From contig JANQMF010000031.1 in the NCBI GenBank assembly GCA_028280225.1, forward strand, positions 1-64,000: 64,000 nucleotides of DNA. Direction: 5' to 3'. Made by a program: the position numbers and the translations under genes. The DNA is from Pseudomonadales bacterium. Lineage in GTDB: Bacteria; Pseudomonadota; Gammaproteobacteria; Pseudomonadales; Azotimanducaceae. A model generated the notes under the pieces. It ran no database searches and was not told where the DNA came from. It worked only from the letters and a program-made list of their open reading frames with translations. Within the stretch, counting starts at the first letter, position 1. Each line of letters opens with the position of its first letter. Shown here piece by piece: positions 15,715 through 24,637 of this stretch.

Positions 15715-16194
15715 GTGGAAAAATCCAACCCCGCATCTCCCCCTGACGAAGTTTGCCAGAAAATTCTGGAAGCACTTGTACCCTATATTCACCGCTGCCT
15801 GAACAAGTGGAAATACTTCCCACCCAAGGCGGTCTATCTCAGTGAACCGGACGTCACAACGGAACTGCTTGCTGATGGCCAGGCACTGGTTGACAACTGG
15901 TCGGCAGAGGTGGATAGCTTAAGGAACAAGCTGGCGGAAATATGCCGGCAAACACAGGTGATCGCCGGCGGTTATACCTATTTTGGTCAAAGCACGGATT
16001 CCAGGAAGAAGGTCAACAAAGGTGTTATTGTTATAATGGTTGAGCAACGCAATGGCCCTTGTTGGCTGCTGACACAAGAAGTTCGCGGGATAGCGGGCAA
16101 AAAACGCCTATCCTATGCGGACTTGGAAACCAGTGAAGCTGAACCTCACCTCTTTGTTAAATCGCTTGAGGAAAAAGCATCAAAAACTAAGTGA
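15715..16194 (+). CDS. Hypothetical protein in DUF2589 cluster
   Basis: The start is GTG at 15715 with AAAGGA 11 nt upstream, giving 159 residues. The N-terminal half is helical (DEVCQKILEALVPYIHRCLN, then ADGQALVDNWSAEVDSLRNK). The second half looks strand-rich (VIAGGYTYFG, KGVIVIMVEQRNGPCWLLTQ), and the tail is charged. There is no signal peptide or membrane segment, and the family is not recognised. It follows the terminator of paralog C closely and is the last gene of the rightward run, so it is probably a component or regulator of the same system. Confidence 0.65.
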   Translation: MEKSNPASPPDEVCQKILEALVPYIHRCLNKWKYFPPKAVYLSEPDVTTELLADGQALVDNWSAEVDSLRNKLAEICRQTQVIAGGYTYFGQSTDSRKKVNKGVIVIMVEQRNGPCWLLTQEVRGIAGKKRLSYADLETSEAEPHLFVKSLEEKASKTK

Positions 16195-16298
16195 AAAACG
16201 GTGTTTCCCGGATTGCGGGTGTATGCAGTTTAGATTTACTTAGATGCAAAACAGGCGCACTTAAGCGCCCGTCTTAAAGGTCGTCAAAGGCATCCGCC

Positions 16299-16664
16299 TC
16301 AGGGTTGGTGGATCTTGATAGGGCCGCGGCAACTGATGGTTATGGTCACTTCTTCGTCAGTACCTTCACCACTGGTTAACACCAAGTCGCCCTGGTCCAG
16401 CTGAATAGAGTTTGAAGCTGATTTTTCCGAAACCAGTTCGTCTCTATTACTGACAACATCCCCAGTGCGCTGCAATGGTTCTTCGGACACCCCGGTCAAT
16501 TCATAATCCATATCAACGTCAGTGTGGCGCCCCACCGGCGCTTCGTCCGGTTGGAATGGTTCTTCAACGTCCACGCTTATGTTGCTAAGGTCTTGGTTCT
16601 CCTTTGGGTTAGTATCCGCTTTACCCTTGTTAGGCTTGAATGGGTTGCTCTTTTTGTTAATCAT
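16299..16664 (-). CDS. Hypothetical acidic, probably disordered protein
   Basis: The 121-residue protein starts at an ATG with GGAG at 6 nt. It begins with a basic MINKKSNPFKPNKGKAD and continues into a polar, Asp/Glu-rich stretch with few hydrophobic residues (VDVEEPFQPDEAPVGRH, then TDVDMDYELTGVSEEP), suggesting disorder. Only the end looks foldable (LVLTSGEGTDEEVTITISC). The family is not recognised. It is convergent with the gene ending at 16194 and 132 bp downstream of the DUF1353-like gene on the same strand. The good ribosome site supports a real gene. Confidence 0.55.
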   Translation of the reverse strand: MINKKSNPFKPNKGKADTNPKENQDLSNISVDVEEPFQPDEAPVGRHTDVDMDYELTGVSEEPLQRTGDVVSNRDELVSEKSASNSIQLDQGDLVLTSGEGTDEEVTITISCRGPIKIHQP

Positions 16665-16796
16665 CTATTACTCCTATTCGGTTTGTATAAGTGGCGGCAA
16701 CAAGGCCCCACTACACCTGACGAGTAGAAACTTAGAATGTGAGGCAGGCAGCGCTCACACGTATCCGGCGCGCACAAAACAACCTTAGAAGGCCTG

Positions 16797-17192
16797 TTAG
16801 GATTGCCTGTGATTTCTCAAGCCAAAACGGCGCACAGCCCAGTAGTGGTACCAGGCGCGGATGGGGTGCATACCATATTCTCTGCATAACTCGTAAAACA
16901 ACCTGTCCGCAAAAGCTTTACCGGGGCCCATGGGCATGGCTCCGGTATGAATAGCCTGATAACAGGCGTCATGAACACAGGACGGCAGGATATTGGTATG
17001 GGTATCAATGCTGGGGGCATCCGTGCCATTCCAGTGATAGTTCTCCGGTATACGCAGGATTGAGTTAATTATCGTCACCCACGGATGTATAACGTCCTGA
17101 CCCGTCCATTCAACCCGTCTTGAATAGTCTCGAGTCAAACGCCATTTCCACCGCGGGTGGTTCGTGCGTGTGTAGATGCGGCCTTCAGCCAT
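16797..17192 (-). CDS. DUF1353-like protein
   Basis: The 131-residue protein resembles DUF1353, a small family often found in phages and mobile regions. The telling segment is YHWNGTDAPSIDTHTNILPS followed by CVHDACYQAI, which matches the family's G-x-DGAS...HD-x-LY core (with TDAPS here for TDGAS), then ADRLFYELCREYG. It is rich in Trp, Tyr and Arg. The ATG at 17192 has no clear ribosome site. It lies at the right edge of the accessory region. Family assignment is tentative, and the molecular function is unknown even for the family. Confidence 0.6.
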   Translation of the reverse strand: MAEGRIYTRTNHPRWKWRLTRDYSRRVEWTGQDVIHPWVTIINSILRIPENYHWNGTDAPSIDTHTNILPSCVHDACYQAIHTGAMPMGPGKAFADRLFYELCREYGMHPIRAWYHYWAVRRFGLRNHRQS

Positions 17193-17321
17193 GGTGCAAA
17201 GTTGTAAACATTAATACACGTTGGAGTTAGGCATTAACTGAACCTGCCGGTTTGGGTCTGGCTTATACTACCACAGTTGGTCAATCCAGAGTCTTAATCA
17301 AACCGTTTTCTTTTGCAAGAT

Positions 17322-17348
17322 ATGCAAAGCCTGTATCCGGCTTTGCAT
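17322..17348 (-). terminator. Hairpin downstream of the DUF2269 gene
   Basis: A perfect 10-bp stem, ATGCAAAGCC (17322-17331) with GGCTTTGCAT (17339-17348), and a 7-nt loop, 12 bp past the stop of the leftward gene at 17360. No good U-run follows, so it is either a weak terminator or a transcript-stabilising hairpin. It marks the boundary between the accessory cluster and the next leftward group. Confidence 0.5.
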
Positions 17349-17359
17349 CATGGCATCTA

Positions 17360-17833
17360 TCAAAGTACCGGCAGCGGCTTAAATAGCATTAACCAGAAGA
17401 TCGCTACAATGGCACACAAGGCGGCCGCACCCAGCCCGGTCCACAAGCGCATCAGTTTTCTGCAGCGGGGGTCCAACTCACTCTTGTCCAATGCCAAAAC
17501 AGCCAGGTTACGTAACTTATACTGAATGAATATAACCGGTACCCAGCACAACCCAACAAATAGAAATAGGCCCGCCACCAGCAGAAACCAGGGAGACTGG
17601 AACGAATAACCCAGACGCAACATCAACAAAACCCCGGTGACCGCCTGGACGATTATTGCCGGCGTGGTAAATAACCAATCCGCCAGGACAACATGCCGTG
17701 TGGTGACCGCAAACGCGGCCGGATTCCCAACCCGATATGCCATGAACATAAAGAAGGCAATGCCGGTGCCGGTTCCCGCGACAACAACCGCACTGCCGAT
17801 ATGCAAGAGCTTTAAAAGGAGATAGCTATCCAC
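17360..17833 (-). CDS. DUF2269-family integral membrane protein
   Basis: The GTG at 17833 gives MDSYLLLKLLHIGSAVVVAG, the usual beginning of DUF2269 proteins; an upstream TTG at 17857 adds eight unlikely residues. The 157-residue product has four membrane segments: LLKLLHIGSAVVVAGTGTGI, the region around WLFTTPAIIVQAVTGVLLML, FLLVAGLFLFVGLCWVPVIF, and GLGAAALCAIVAIFWLMLF. The function of the family is unknown. It overlaps the end of the saccharopine-dehydrogenase-like gene by 8 bp, which implies translational coupling and a shared job. Confidence 0.8.
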   Translation of the reverse strand: MDSYLLLKLLHIGSAVVVAGTGTGIAFFMFMAYRVGNPAAFAVTTRHVVLADWLFTTPAIIVQAVTGVLLMLRLGYSFQSPWFLLVAGLFLFVGLCWVPVIFIQYKLRNLAVLALDKSELDPRCRKLMRLWTGLGAAALCAIVAIFWLMLFKPLPVL

Positions 17834-18959
17834 CTGACTCGCTGAGGTGGTAAACAATACCTAGTTTTGCAGCCTCTTCATCAAATTCATCCATCGTATA
17901 CAGGCCCAAACAAGGATAAGCACCGGTTTTTGGCAAACTTCCCATAATGATCTTCTTAGCCAGGATAATGGCCGACAAGGTTGGAATATAGGGACCAACC
18001 CCATGTTTTGCCAGCAACGTCCACTCCAGCATCTTCCTTCCCCCGTAGGAGTCTTGTCCTACCAGGCGCATCTGCATGCCGCCAATATCGCTTCCACAAC
18101 GATCAAACAAGGTACTGAATCTGGTAATGGGGCCGGTCCACTTCGACCAATCCTTAACCCAGCCCCACTTGGCCAGATAAGCCATGGCCACCATTCCCAG
18201 ATGCAGCAGCGGCACCTCCAGACCCGCTTGAAAGGAGACCGTTTGCACCGGTTGATATCGCTGGGGAAACAATTGCAGGTCCGGGACGTCGACGTTGGCC
18301 AGCCAGCGTTTACCCAGCACCTCACCAAAGTTACGCCGGCGCGGCGACATCCAGCCACGCATATCCCGCCAGCAGCCCCCGAAAAATACCGGATAAGCGT
18401 GCCCGGTATAAGACAAGATGCCACGCACCGTGGCCTCACCCCGCTCCGCCCGGTTACCCGGCACTATGGCGGTATCAATTTCCTCCAGACGAGCAAAACA
18501 GGACAAATAGTGTTCAACCACAACTGAAGACAGACCCGGCACCGAACTTGCGCCGGAAACCACCAGCACATTCTTTTCACGGGCTTGCGAATTCAGGTTG
18601 CCGATATTACTGACAAACCGGCGGTCATCCGCCAGGTCAATATAGTGACACCCCACATCAATACAGGCCAGGGGCACACGATAGTTCTGGCCCTGAAACG
18701 GACCTGCGGTGTGGATTAACAAATCCGGCCTCAATGCCCGCAGCCGGTGCGCAAATCCGCGGTGGTCAACATTAACCGCTGCCGCTTCCAATCCCGCCTG
18801 AACACCCTGCTCCAGCAATGCGCGGCATAACAACTGTGCCTTTGCATGATTGCGGCCCGCGACGATCAGGGTGATTTTGGCAATATCCGCCAATTGCTGA
18901 ACAATGCGTTTGCCGAAGTTGCCGTAGCCGCCAAGAATAAGCACCCTGCTAACTGTCAT
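17826..18959 (-). CDS. Saccharopine dehydrogenase-like oxidoreductase
   Basis: The 377-residue protein begins with a Rossmann nucleotide-binding loop, VLILGGYGNFGKRIVQQLAD (about 6-25). A strand with LLIHTAGPFQGQNY and CIDVGCHYIDLADDR follows, as in the saccharopine dehydrogenase NADP-binding family. The C-terminal half is poorly conserved and includes LTILAKHG-like segments. The true substrate is not lysine metabolism by default; family members in this group are generic NAD(P)-dependent oxidoreductases. It lies between the ketoacyl-synthase-like gene (59 bp upstream) and the DUF2269 gene (overlapping), so it may act on a lipid-derived intermediate; that is inference. Confidence 0.8.
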   Translation of the reverse strand: MTVSRVLILGGYGNFGKRIVQQLADIAKITLIVAGRNHAKAQLLCRALLEQGVQAGLEAAAVNVDHRGFAHRLRALRPDLLIHTAGPFQGQNYRVPLACIDVGCHYIDLADDRRFVSNIGNLNSQAREKNVLVVSGASSVPGLSSVVVEHYLSCFARLEEIDTAIVPGNRAERGEATVRGILSYTGHAYPVFFGGCWRDMRGWMSPRRRNFGEVLGKRWLANVDVPDLQLFPQRYQPVQTVSFQAGLEVPLLHLGMVAMAYLAKWGWVKDWSKWTGPITRFSTLFDRCGSDIGGMQMRLVGQDSYGGRKMLEWTLLAKHGVGPYIPTLSAIILAKKIIMGSLPKTGAYPCLGLYTMDEFDEEAAKLGIVYHLSESGG

Positions 18960-19018
18960 TATCCACCCTGGATTGGCTCATTCCGGGTAAACATCCCGGG
19001 GGTATCAGACGGTATGTG

Positions 19019-20140
19019 TCATCGTTTTTTAACAACAAGCGAACCAATGGAGTAACCGGCACCAAAGGAACAGATCACGCCAAGGTCACCCGGTTGGAGG
19101 TCCTTGTTGTACAAGTGAAAGGCAATCATTGAACCCGCCGAGGCTGTGTTGGCGTATTCGTCCAGAACAATAGGGGCCTCCAGAAATTCCGGATCCCGGC
19201 CCAGCAGGCGCCGTGCAATCAGCTCGTTCATATTAATGTTAGCCTGGTGCAGCCACCACCGCTTTACATCAGATACCGCAACACCGGCTTTTTCCACCTG
19301 TTGGGTCAAATGTTCAGCCGCCATGGGGCAGACTTCCTTAAACACTTTGCGCCCATTCTGGCGGAACAATTTGTCGTCAGCAAAAGGCTGCGCATCCTCA
19401 GCATAGGACAGGTAACCAAAATTGGAGCGTATATTGTTTGAATACTGTGTTAACGCCTGTGTACTGAGCACTTCGTAGCTGTGTACCGAAGTACAGGTAT
19501 CCGCCCGTTCCATAATCGCAGCGGTGCTGACGTCACCAAAAATAAAGTGGCCGTCCCGATCGGTAAAGTTAACCTGAGGCGTGGTGAGTTCAGGATTGAT
19601 CACCAAGACACAGTCCGCAGACCCGGCGGCAACGGCATCATAGGCACGGTGGAGGGCAAATGTGGCCGCGGAACAAGCCACCAGCATATCAAAGCCAAAT
19701 CCCTGAATACCCAACGCCTGTTGCACTTCAATGGCTATGGCGGGATAAGCCCGCTGGGTATAGGCACATGAGACCACAACCATGGCGATATCCGCCGCAG
19801 ATTTCCCGGCTGCATCCATGGCGTCCCGGGCTGCCCTCACCGCCATCTCGGCTTGATGTGACAGCTCGTCATCCGCCCGGGGGGGAATCTTCGGCCGCAT
19901 CCTGTCAACATCCAGAATACCCTCTTTGCAATAGGTATAACGGCGCTTGATACCACTGGCTTTTTCAATAAATTCCGCACTAGACAATGGTTTTTCAGCA
20001 ACTTCGCCGCGTTCAATGGCCTGCGCGTTTTCCTTATTGTATCGCTGAGCGTAAGCATTGTAGGCGATCACCAACTCTTCATTGGTGACATATTCCTGCG
20101 GTTTCCACAGGCCCGATCCACTGATAACTGCCGTTGGCAT
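19019..20140 (-). CDS. Beta-ketoacyl-ACP synthase III-like protein (FabH-like)
   Basis: This is a thiolase-fold condensing enzyme of 373 residues. The catalytic triad is in place: Cys156 in LVACSAATFA, His298 in WWLHQANINMN, and Asn331 in EYANTASAGS. A SGIKRRY segment near residue 62 is typical of KAS III. FabH condenses acetyl-CoA with malonyl-ACP to begin fatty acid synthesis. This protein is longer than canonical FabH (about 317) and belongs to a branch whose members often make specialised acyl chains. It stands without other fab genes, so I do not give a symbol. It is likely in one transcript with the saccharopine-dehydrogenase-like and DUF2269 genes. Confidence 0.88.
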   Translation of the reverse strand: MPTAVISGSGLWKPQEYVTNEELVIAYNAYAQRYNKENAQAIERGEVAEKPLSSAEFIEKASGIKRRYTYCKEGILDVDRMRPKIPPRADDELSHQAEMAVRAARDAMDAAGKSAADIAMVVVSCAYTQRAYPAIAIEVQQALGIQGFGFDMLVACSAATFALHRAYDAVAAGSADCVLVINPELTTPQVNFTDRDGHFIFGDVSTAAIMERADTCTSVHSYEVLSTQALTQYSNNIRSNFGYLSYAEDAQPFADDKLFRQNGRKVFKEVCPMAAEHLTQQVEKAGVAVSDVKRWWLHQANINMNELIARRLLGRDPEFLEAPIVLDEYANTASAGSMIAFHLYNKDLQPGDLGVICSFGAGYSIGSLVVKKR

Positions 20141-20169
20141 TAACTCCCCCCTGATCTTGGCTGCCGGCG

Positions 20170-21120
20170 CTAAGGGATGGGCAGGTATCCTTTGTCTTCA
20201 CCCTTGGTGAAAACCCCAACCGCATCGTGGGCGTGCAGGCTTTCGTGATGCTCTATACGCACCCAGAAGTCACGCCAACGCTCATCGCTGCACAGGATGG
20301 ACTTCAGTTTACGGCCTGCGTCTTCCACAAACATGAGATTTGCACCGTTCAGGCGGGCAAACTCCTGTTCATCCTCGCGTTTAACCGCACTTTGTACCGG
20401 CGTTTTAAGGACACCCTCAACCTGATCAATCAGATCGGTGAGCGGAAACTCATCCAAGTCATTGGCCAGTTGCACCAGAATTTTGGCGGTGCTGCGCTGG
20501 CTGTGCGGGGTGGCCATAATACCTTCTTCTGTCCCCAACCAGGCTTTTACGTCACTGAACTTAAGATCACCCCGCCCTTCGAAGTCGGTCTCAAATTGTT
20601 TCTGGATGAGTTGGCGCGCCAAAGCTGCTGAGCAGGGACAGGTAGAGGAGTATTGGACTTCAACCGAAAGCTCCAGGACCACCTTCCCCTCGACAAGCGT
20701 GCCTTTTACCATAACCGGATAGGACGACCATCCCTCATTATCGCTGATCAGGGCACCGCGCCGGATGAAATGGTCAAACTCAAATTGCACAAACGCATTG
20801 GTACTCAAATCATGGTGAGACTCTAAGATAGAGCCCAGCAGCAGCTTTAAGCCTGCGGCGGTCAGCGGACGTGTTTCGGCATGTTCATCCAGAATCAGGT
20901 ACAACCGGGACATGTGTATACCCTTGGCCAGCGGATCCGCAAGGTTGACATAAACTTGCACCTTGGCTTGAACGGCTTTGGAAGTTTCGCCGTCCTTAAC
21001 CAGCAAGGGTTGGTGGACATGGCTCATACCCACCCAGTCCAGGGTTGCCTGAGCCTCGTTCATCGACCGCCGTGCAACATCGGGCATGTTCTGGCTGGAA
21101 ACCAGTGTAGGTTTGGTCAT
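20170..21120 (-). CDS. folE2: GTP cyclohydrolase I, type IB
   Basis: FolE2 makes 7,8-dihydroneopterin triphosphate from GTP, the first step to folate and queuosine. The ATG at 21120 gives MTKPTLVSSQNMPDVARRSM, 316 residues; upstream in-frame codons look non-coding. The metal-site segment STCPCSAALA (Cys161, Cys163) is diagnostic, with SHHDLSTNAF upstream and HDAVGVF near the end. Type IB enzymes can use metals other than zinc and in many bacteria are induced by Zur under zinc limitation; I saw no clear Zur box here. No folE was seen in the window, so it may be the only enzyme of this step or a paralog. Confidence 0.95.
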   Translation of the reverse strand: MTKPTLVSSQNMPDVARRSMNEAQATLDWVGMSHVHQPLLVKDGETSKAVQAKVQVYVNLADPLAKGIHMSRLYLILDEHAETRPLTAAGLKLLLGSILESHHDLSTNAFVQFEFDHFIRRGALISDNEGWSSYPVMVKGTLVEGKVVLELSVEVQYSSTCPCSAALARQLIQKQFETDFEGRGDLKFSDVKAWLGTEEGIMATPHSQRSTAKILVQLANDLDEFPLTDLIDQVEGVLKTPVQSAVKREDEQEFARLNGANLMFVEDAGRKLKSILCSDERWRDFWVRIEHHESLHAHDAVGVFTKGEDKGYLPIP

Positions 21121-21275
21121 ACAGGACCTAATTGTGTTTTTGGGCCTGGCATTGTACACATTGAACGTGAAAATCGCTTGTTGACCACAAATTTGAGCTA
21201 TGGCTAACAAACCGGCCCCAGAACAGGCTGACGGGGGAGCACAATGCCCGCACGGGTATTGGCCACCCAGGCATT

Positions 21276-21461
21276 TTACAGGCTTTTAACTTCCTCGTCG
21301 GACAACTCCCGGGCCTGCGCCTCCAGCATAACCGGAATATCGTCCACTATGGGATAAGCCAAGCGGCTTGCCTTACACCAAAGTTCGTTTTTATCACGTT
21401 TAAGCTGCAGTGCCGCCTTGGTAACCGGACAAACCAGAACCTCTAACAATTTGGCATCCAA
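21276..21461 (-). CDS. Trm112-like protein (YcaR/UPF0434 family)
   Basis: Homology to the YcaR family begins at LDAKLLEVLVCPVTKAALQL. I therefore prefer the TTG at 21461, which has GGGAGA upstream and gives about 61 residues, the usual family length. An ATG at 21503 would add 14 residues. The end has AYPIVDDIPVMLEAQAREL, as in YcaR. In bacteria these proteins resemble the eukaryotic methyltransferase activator Trm112. The second zinc-binding CxxC-type position is only partly kept: CPVT and one later Cys. It lies between folE2 and the divergent pilin gene. Confidence 0.88.
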   Translation of the reverse strand: MDAKLLEVLVCPVTKAALQLKRDKNELWCKASRLAYPIVDDIPVMLEAQARELSDEEVKSL

Positions 21462-21593
21462 TAACCTTTCTCCCACACTATCTAGCTTTACCAGCAACGA
21501 CAATTACACATTTTTTAACGAGAACTGGTTCACAACCACCCGCCTTACCCTGTCCTATTATCACAACAGGCATACAAGGAAAGCTATAGGCAG

Positions 21594-22040
21594 ATGCATT
21601 CAACTCGAGGCTTTACACTCCTGGAACTGATAATCGTGGTACTCATATTAGGCATTATCGCGTCCATCAGCCTGGTTGCCTACTCTGACTATATCGATAC
21701 CGCCCAGGAGGCCTCCATCAACGCGAATTTTGAGGCTGCGGTGAGCACCGCCCGGGGCAATTACCTCAACGCTGAAAACCTCACCACCCTGGGTGTAAAC
21801 GTGTCCAGCGTTATTCCCCCTAATTCAACCGGTTGGGTGGATTTGATGAACCGGCTACCTTCCCAGGCGCCCGGAGGCGGGGTTGCCTTTGAAACGGGAG
21901 CCGGAAATCCCGCGGTGGGCACCATCGGGCTGGTTTATTCCGGAGATTACAGCAACAAAGATTCAACGCTGACCATCAACCGGCCCGCTTTTAACAGCTT
22001 GCCCGCCACCTCCGCCATGATAGCTCAGGCGGATCTGTAA
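21594..22040 (+). CDS. Type IV pilin-like protein, orphan
   Basis: The 148-residue protein has a classic prepilin leader: a six-residue MHSTRG, then FTLLELIIVVLILGIIASIS, with glutamate at position 5 of the mature protein. PilD would cleave after Gly6 and N-methylate Phe. The globular domain is short and rich in Gly, Asn and Ser, and has no cysteine, so it lacks the C-terminal disulfide loop of major PilA. It could be a minor pilin, a pseudopilin or a solitary pilin. There are no pilus assembly genes nearby, but fimX (a regulator of type IV pili) is in the same window. A 12-bp palindrome GGGCTTAAGCCC follows it at 22065. Confidence 0.88.
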   Translation: MHSTRGFTLLELIIVVLILGIIASISLVAYSDYIDTAQEASINANFEAAVSTARGNYLNAENLTTLGVNVSSVIPPNSTGWVDLMNRLPSQAPGGGVAFETGAGNPAVGTIGLVYSGDYSNKDSTLTINRPAFNSLPATSAMIAQADL

Positions 22041-22076
22041 GAGCTGGCATAGCTTATTGAGACCGGGCTTAAGCCC

Positions 22077-23378
<1,302 letters not shown>

Positions 23379-23393
23379 TTAACCTCTACGAAT

Positions 23394-24578
23394 CTATTTA
23401 TTCTCATATGCTTCAGCTTCCACCACCTCCCAGTGGTTAGACACCAGCACAAGCCGACGCGCCCCCTCCGGCGGTTCGTCTTCGCCCAGCCCACAACGTA
23501 CCCTTTCACCCTCAGCCCGCAACGCCCTAACCGCCACATCCAGCTTTTCCTGCAGTTGTGGTTCCACCGCCGGTGCAAAGATCGGCGGTTGACTGACACC
23601 GTCCGGAATTAAATTTTTCAGATTCACATCAAACCCCGTGGCTGGGCGGGCACGTCCAAATAAGGCGCCAATGCCATCATATCGGCCACCCTGAGCCAGG
23701 GCGCTGCCGTGTTGCGGATGATAAACCGCAAAGACGGGTCCGTTGTGGTAGCCATAACCTGACAACTCAGAAACATCAACCCGCATGGTGCAGGGAGAAT
23801 GATCCAGCAACTTGATCAGGTCTTGCAGTTGGTCAAAGGCTTTCAGCACCTGCCCCGGCAGTTGTTCCAGCTGCCGCCGCAGTTCCGGCAGCAGTTGCGC
23901 GGGGTCGTCCACCTGGGCCATCTGGGTGGGCAACGTAGCCATCAGATCCGACAGCGCTGAAGGCTTAAGTAAGTTGCGAATATCGGACTCGGACTTGCGT
24001 TGCACACACTTGAACAGCCTTTTTTCGTTGTCTTCGGACAAGTCACCCCCGGCAATCAGGGCCTGGACCAGGGAGCGGTAGATGCCCATATGCCCCAATA
24101 ACAGCACCGGCTGCTCAACCTCTGCCGTTTCCAGGGTCGCCAGCATCATTTTGATGACTTCAGCATCCGCGTGCAGGCTTGCAACACCAAATATTTCCGC
24201 ACCGGCTTTTACCGGTACTCTTGAGGCCTGGGCAATCTGCGGGTTGGCAAATACCACCGGACCGGCATAACACAACCGCTGCACCCCATCCGTGGCCAGG
24301 CTGTGCGCGTCAATCCGCACTGCCTGGCTGGTCATATCCGCACGCACCCCCATCTGCCGACCACTGGCCTGGTCAACAACCTTAAGGGTCTGCAGGTCCA
24401 GGTCTTCCCCGGTCCCGACCAATAGAGATTCGAGGTACTCGATGATCGGGGGTTCCACATAGTCAAAACCCCAGGCCACAAAGACATCCAGGACCTGCCT
24501 GCGCAGCAACTCCAAAGCCCAGGCTTTGGGCGGCAACAATTCGTCCACGCCACGCGGCAAACGCCAGTGTGTTTTCAT
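23394..24578 (-). CDS. hisZ: ATP phosphoribosyltransferase regulatory subunit
   Basis: HisZ is a catalytically inactive relative of histidyl-tRNA synthetase that makes an octamer with short-form HisG and confers histidine feedback control on the first step of histidine synthesis. The protein (394 residues) starts MKTHWRLPRGVDELLPPKAW. It keeps class II synthetase features, such as VRADMTSQAVRIDAH, and ends with a typical RRLVLVSNHWE segment. It lies between hflC (59 bp) and purA (18 bp), a location also known in Pseudomonas. Its presence predicts a short HisG elsewhere in the genome. Confidence 0.95.
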   Translation of the reverse strand: MKTHWRLPRGVDELLPPKAWALELLRRQVLDVFVAWGFDYVEPPIIEYLESLLVGTGEDLDLQTLKVVDQASGRQMGVRADMTSQAVRIDAHSLATDGVQRLCYAGPVVFANPQIAQASRVPVKAGAEIFGVASLHADAEVIKMMLATLETAEVEQPVLLLGHMGIYRSLVQALIAGGDLSEDNEKRLFKCVQRKSESDIRNLLKPSALSDLMATLPTQMAQVDDPAQLLPELRRQLEQLPGQVLKAFDQLQDLIKLLDHSPCTMRVDVSELSGYGYHNGPVFAVYHPQHGSALAQGGRYDGIGALFGRARPATGFDVNLKNLIPDGVSQPPIFAPAVEPQLQEKLDVAVRALRAEGERVRCGLGEDEPPEGARRLVLVSNHWEVVEAEAYENK

Positions 24579-24637
24579 TTGGCTACTTTCGTCTTGTTTT
24601 TAGCTGTCAGGTAACAGGGTGTTTGGACACAACCTGG

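Noticed and set aside
16797-17192. A prophage, suggested by the DUF1353-like gene
   Set aside because: No integrase, terminase, capsid, tail or lysis genes are near it; one such gene is not enough.
22065-22076. Palindrome GGGCTTAAGCCC as terminator of the pilin gene
   Set aside because: The stem is only four G-C pairs with an AT loop, and no T-run follows, so it cannot be called a terminator with confidence.
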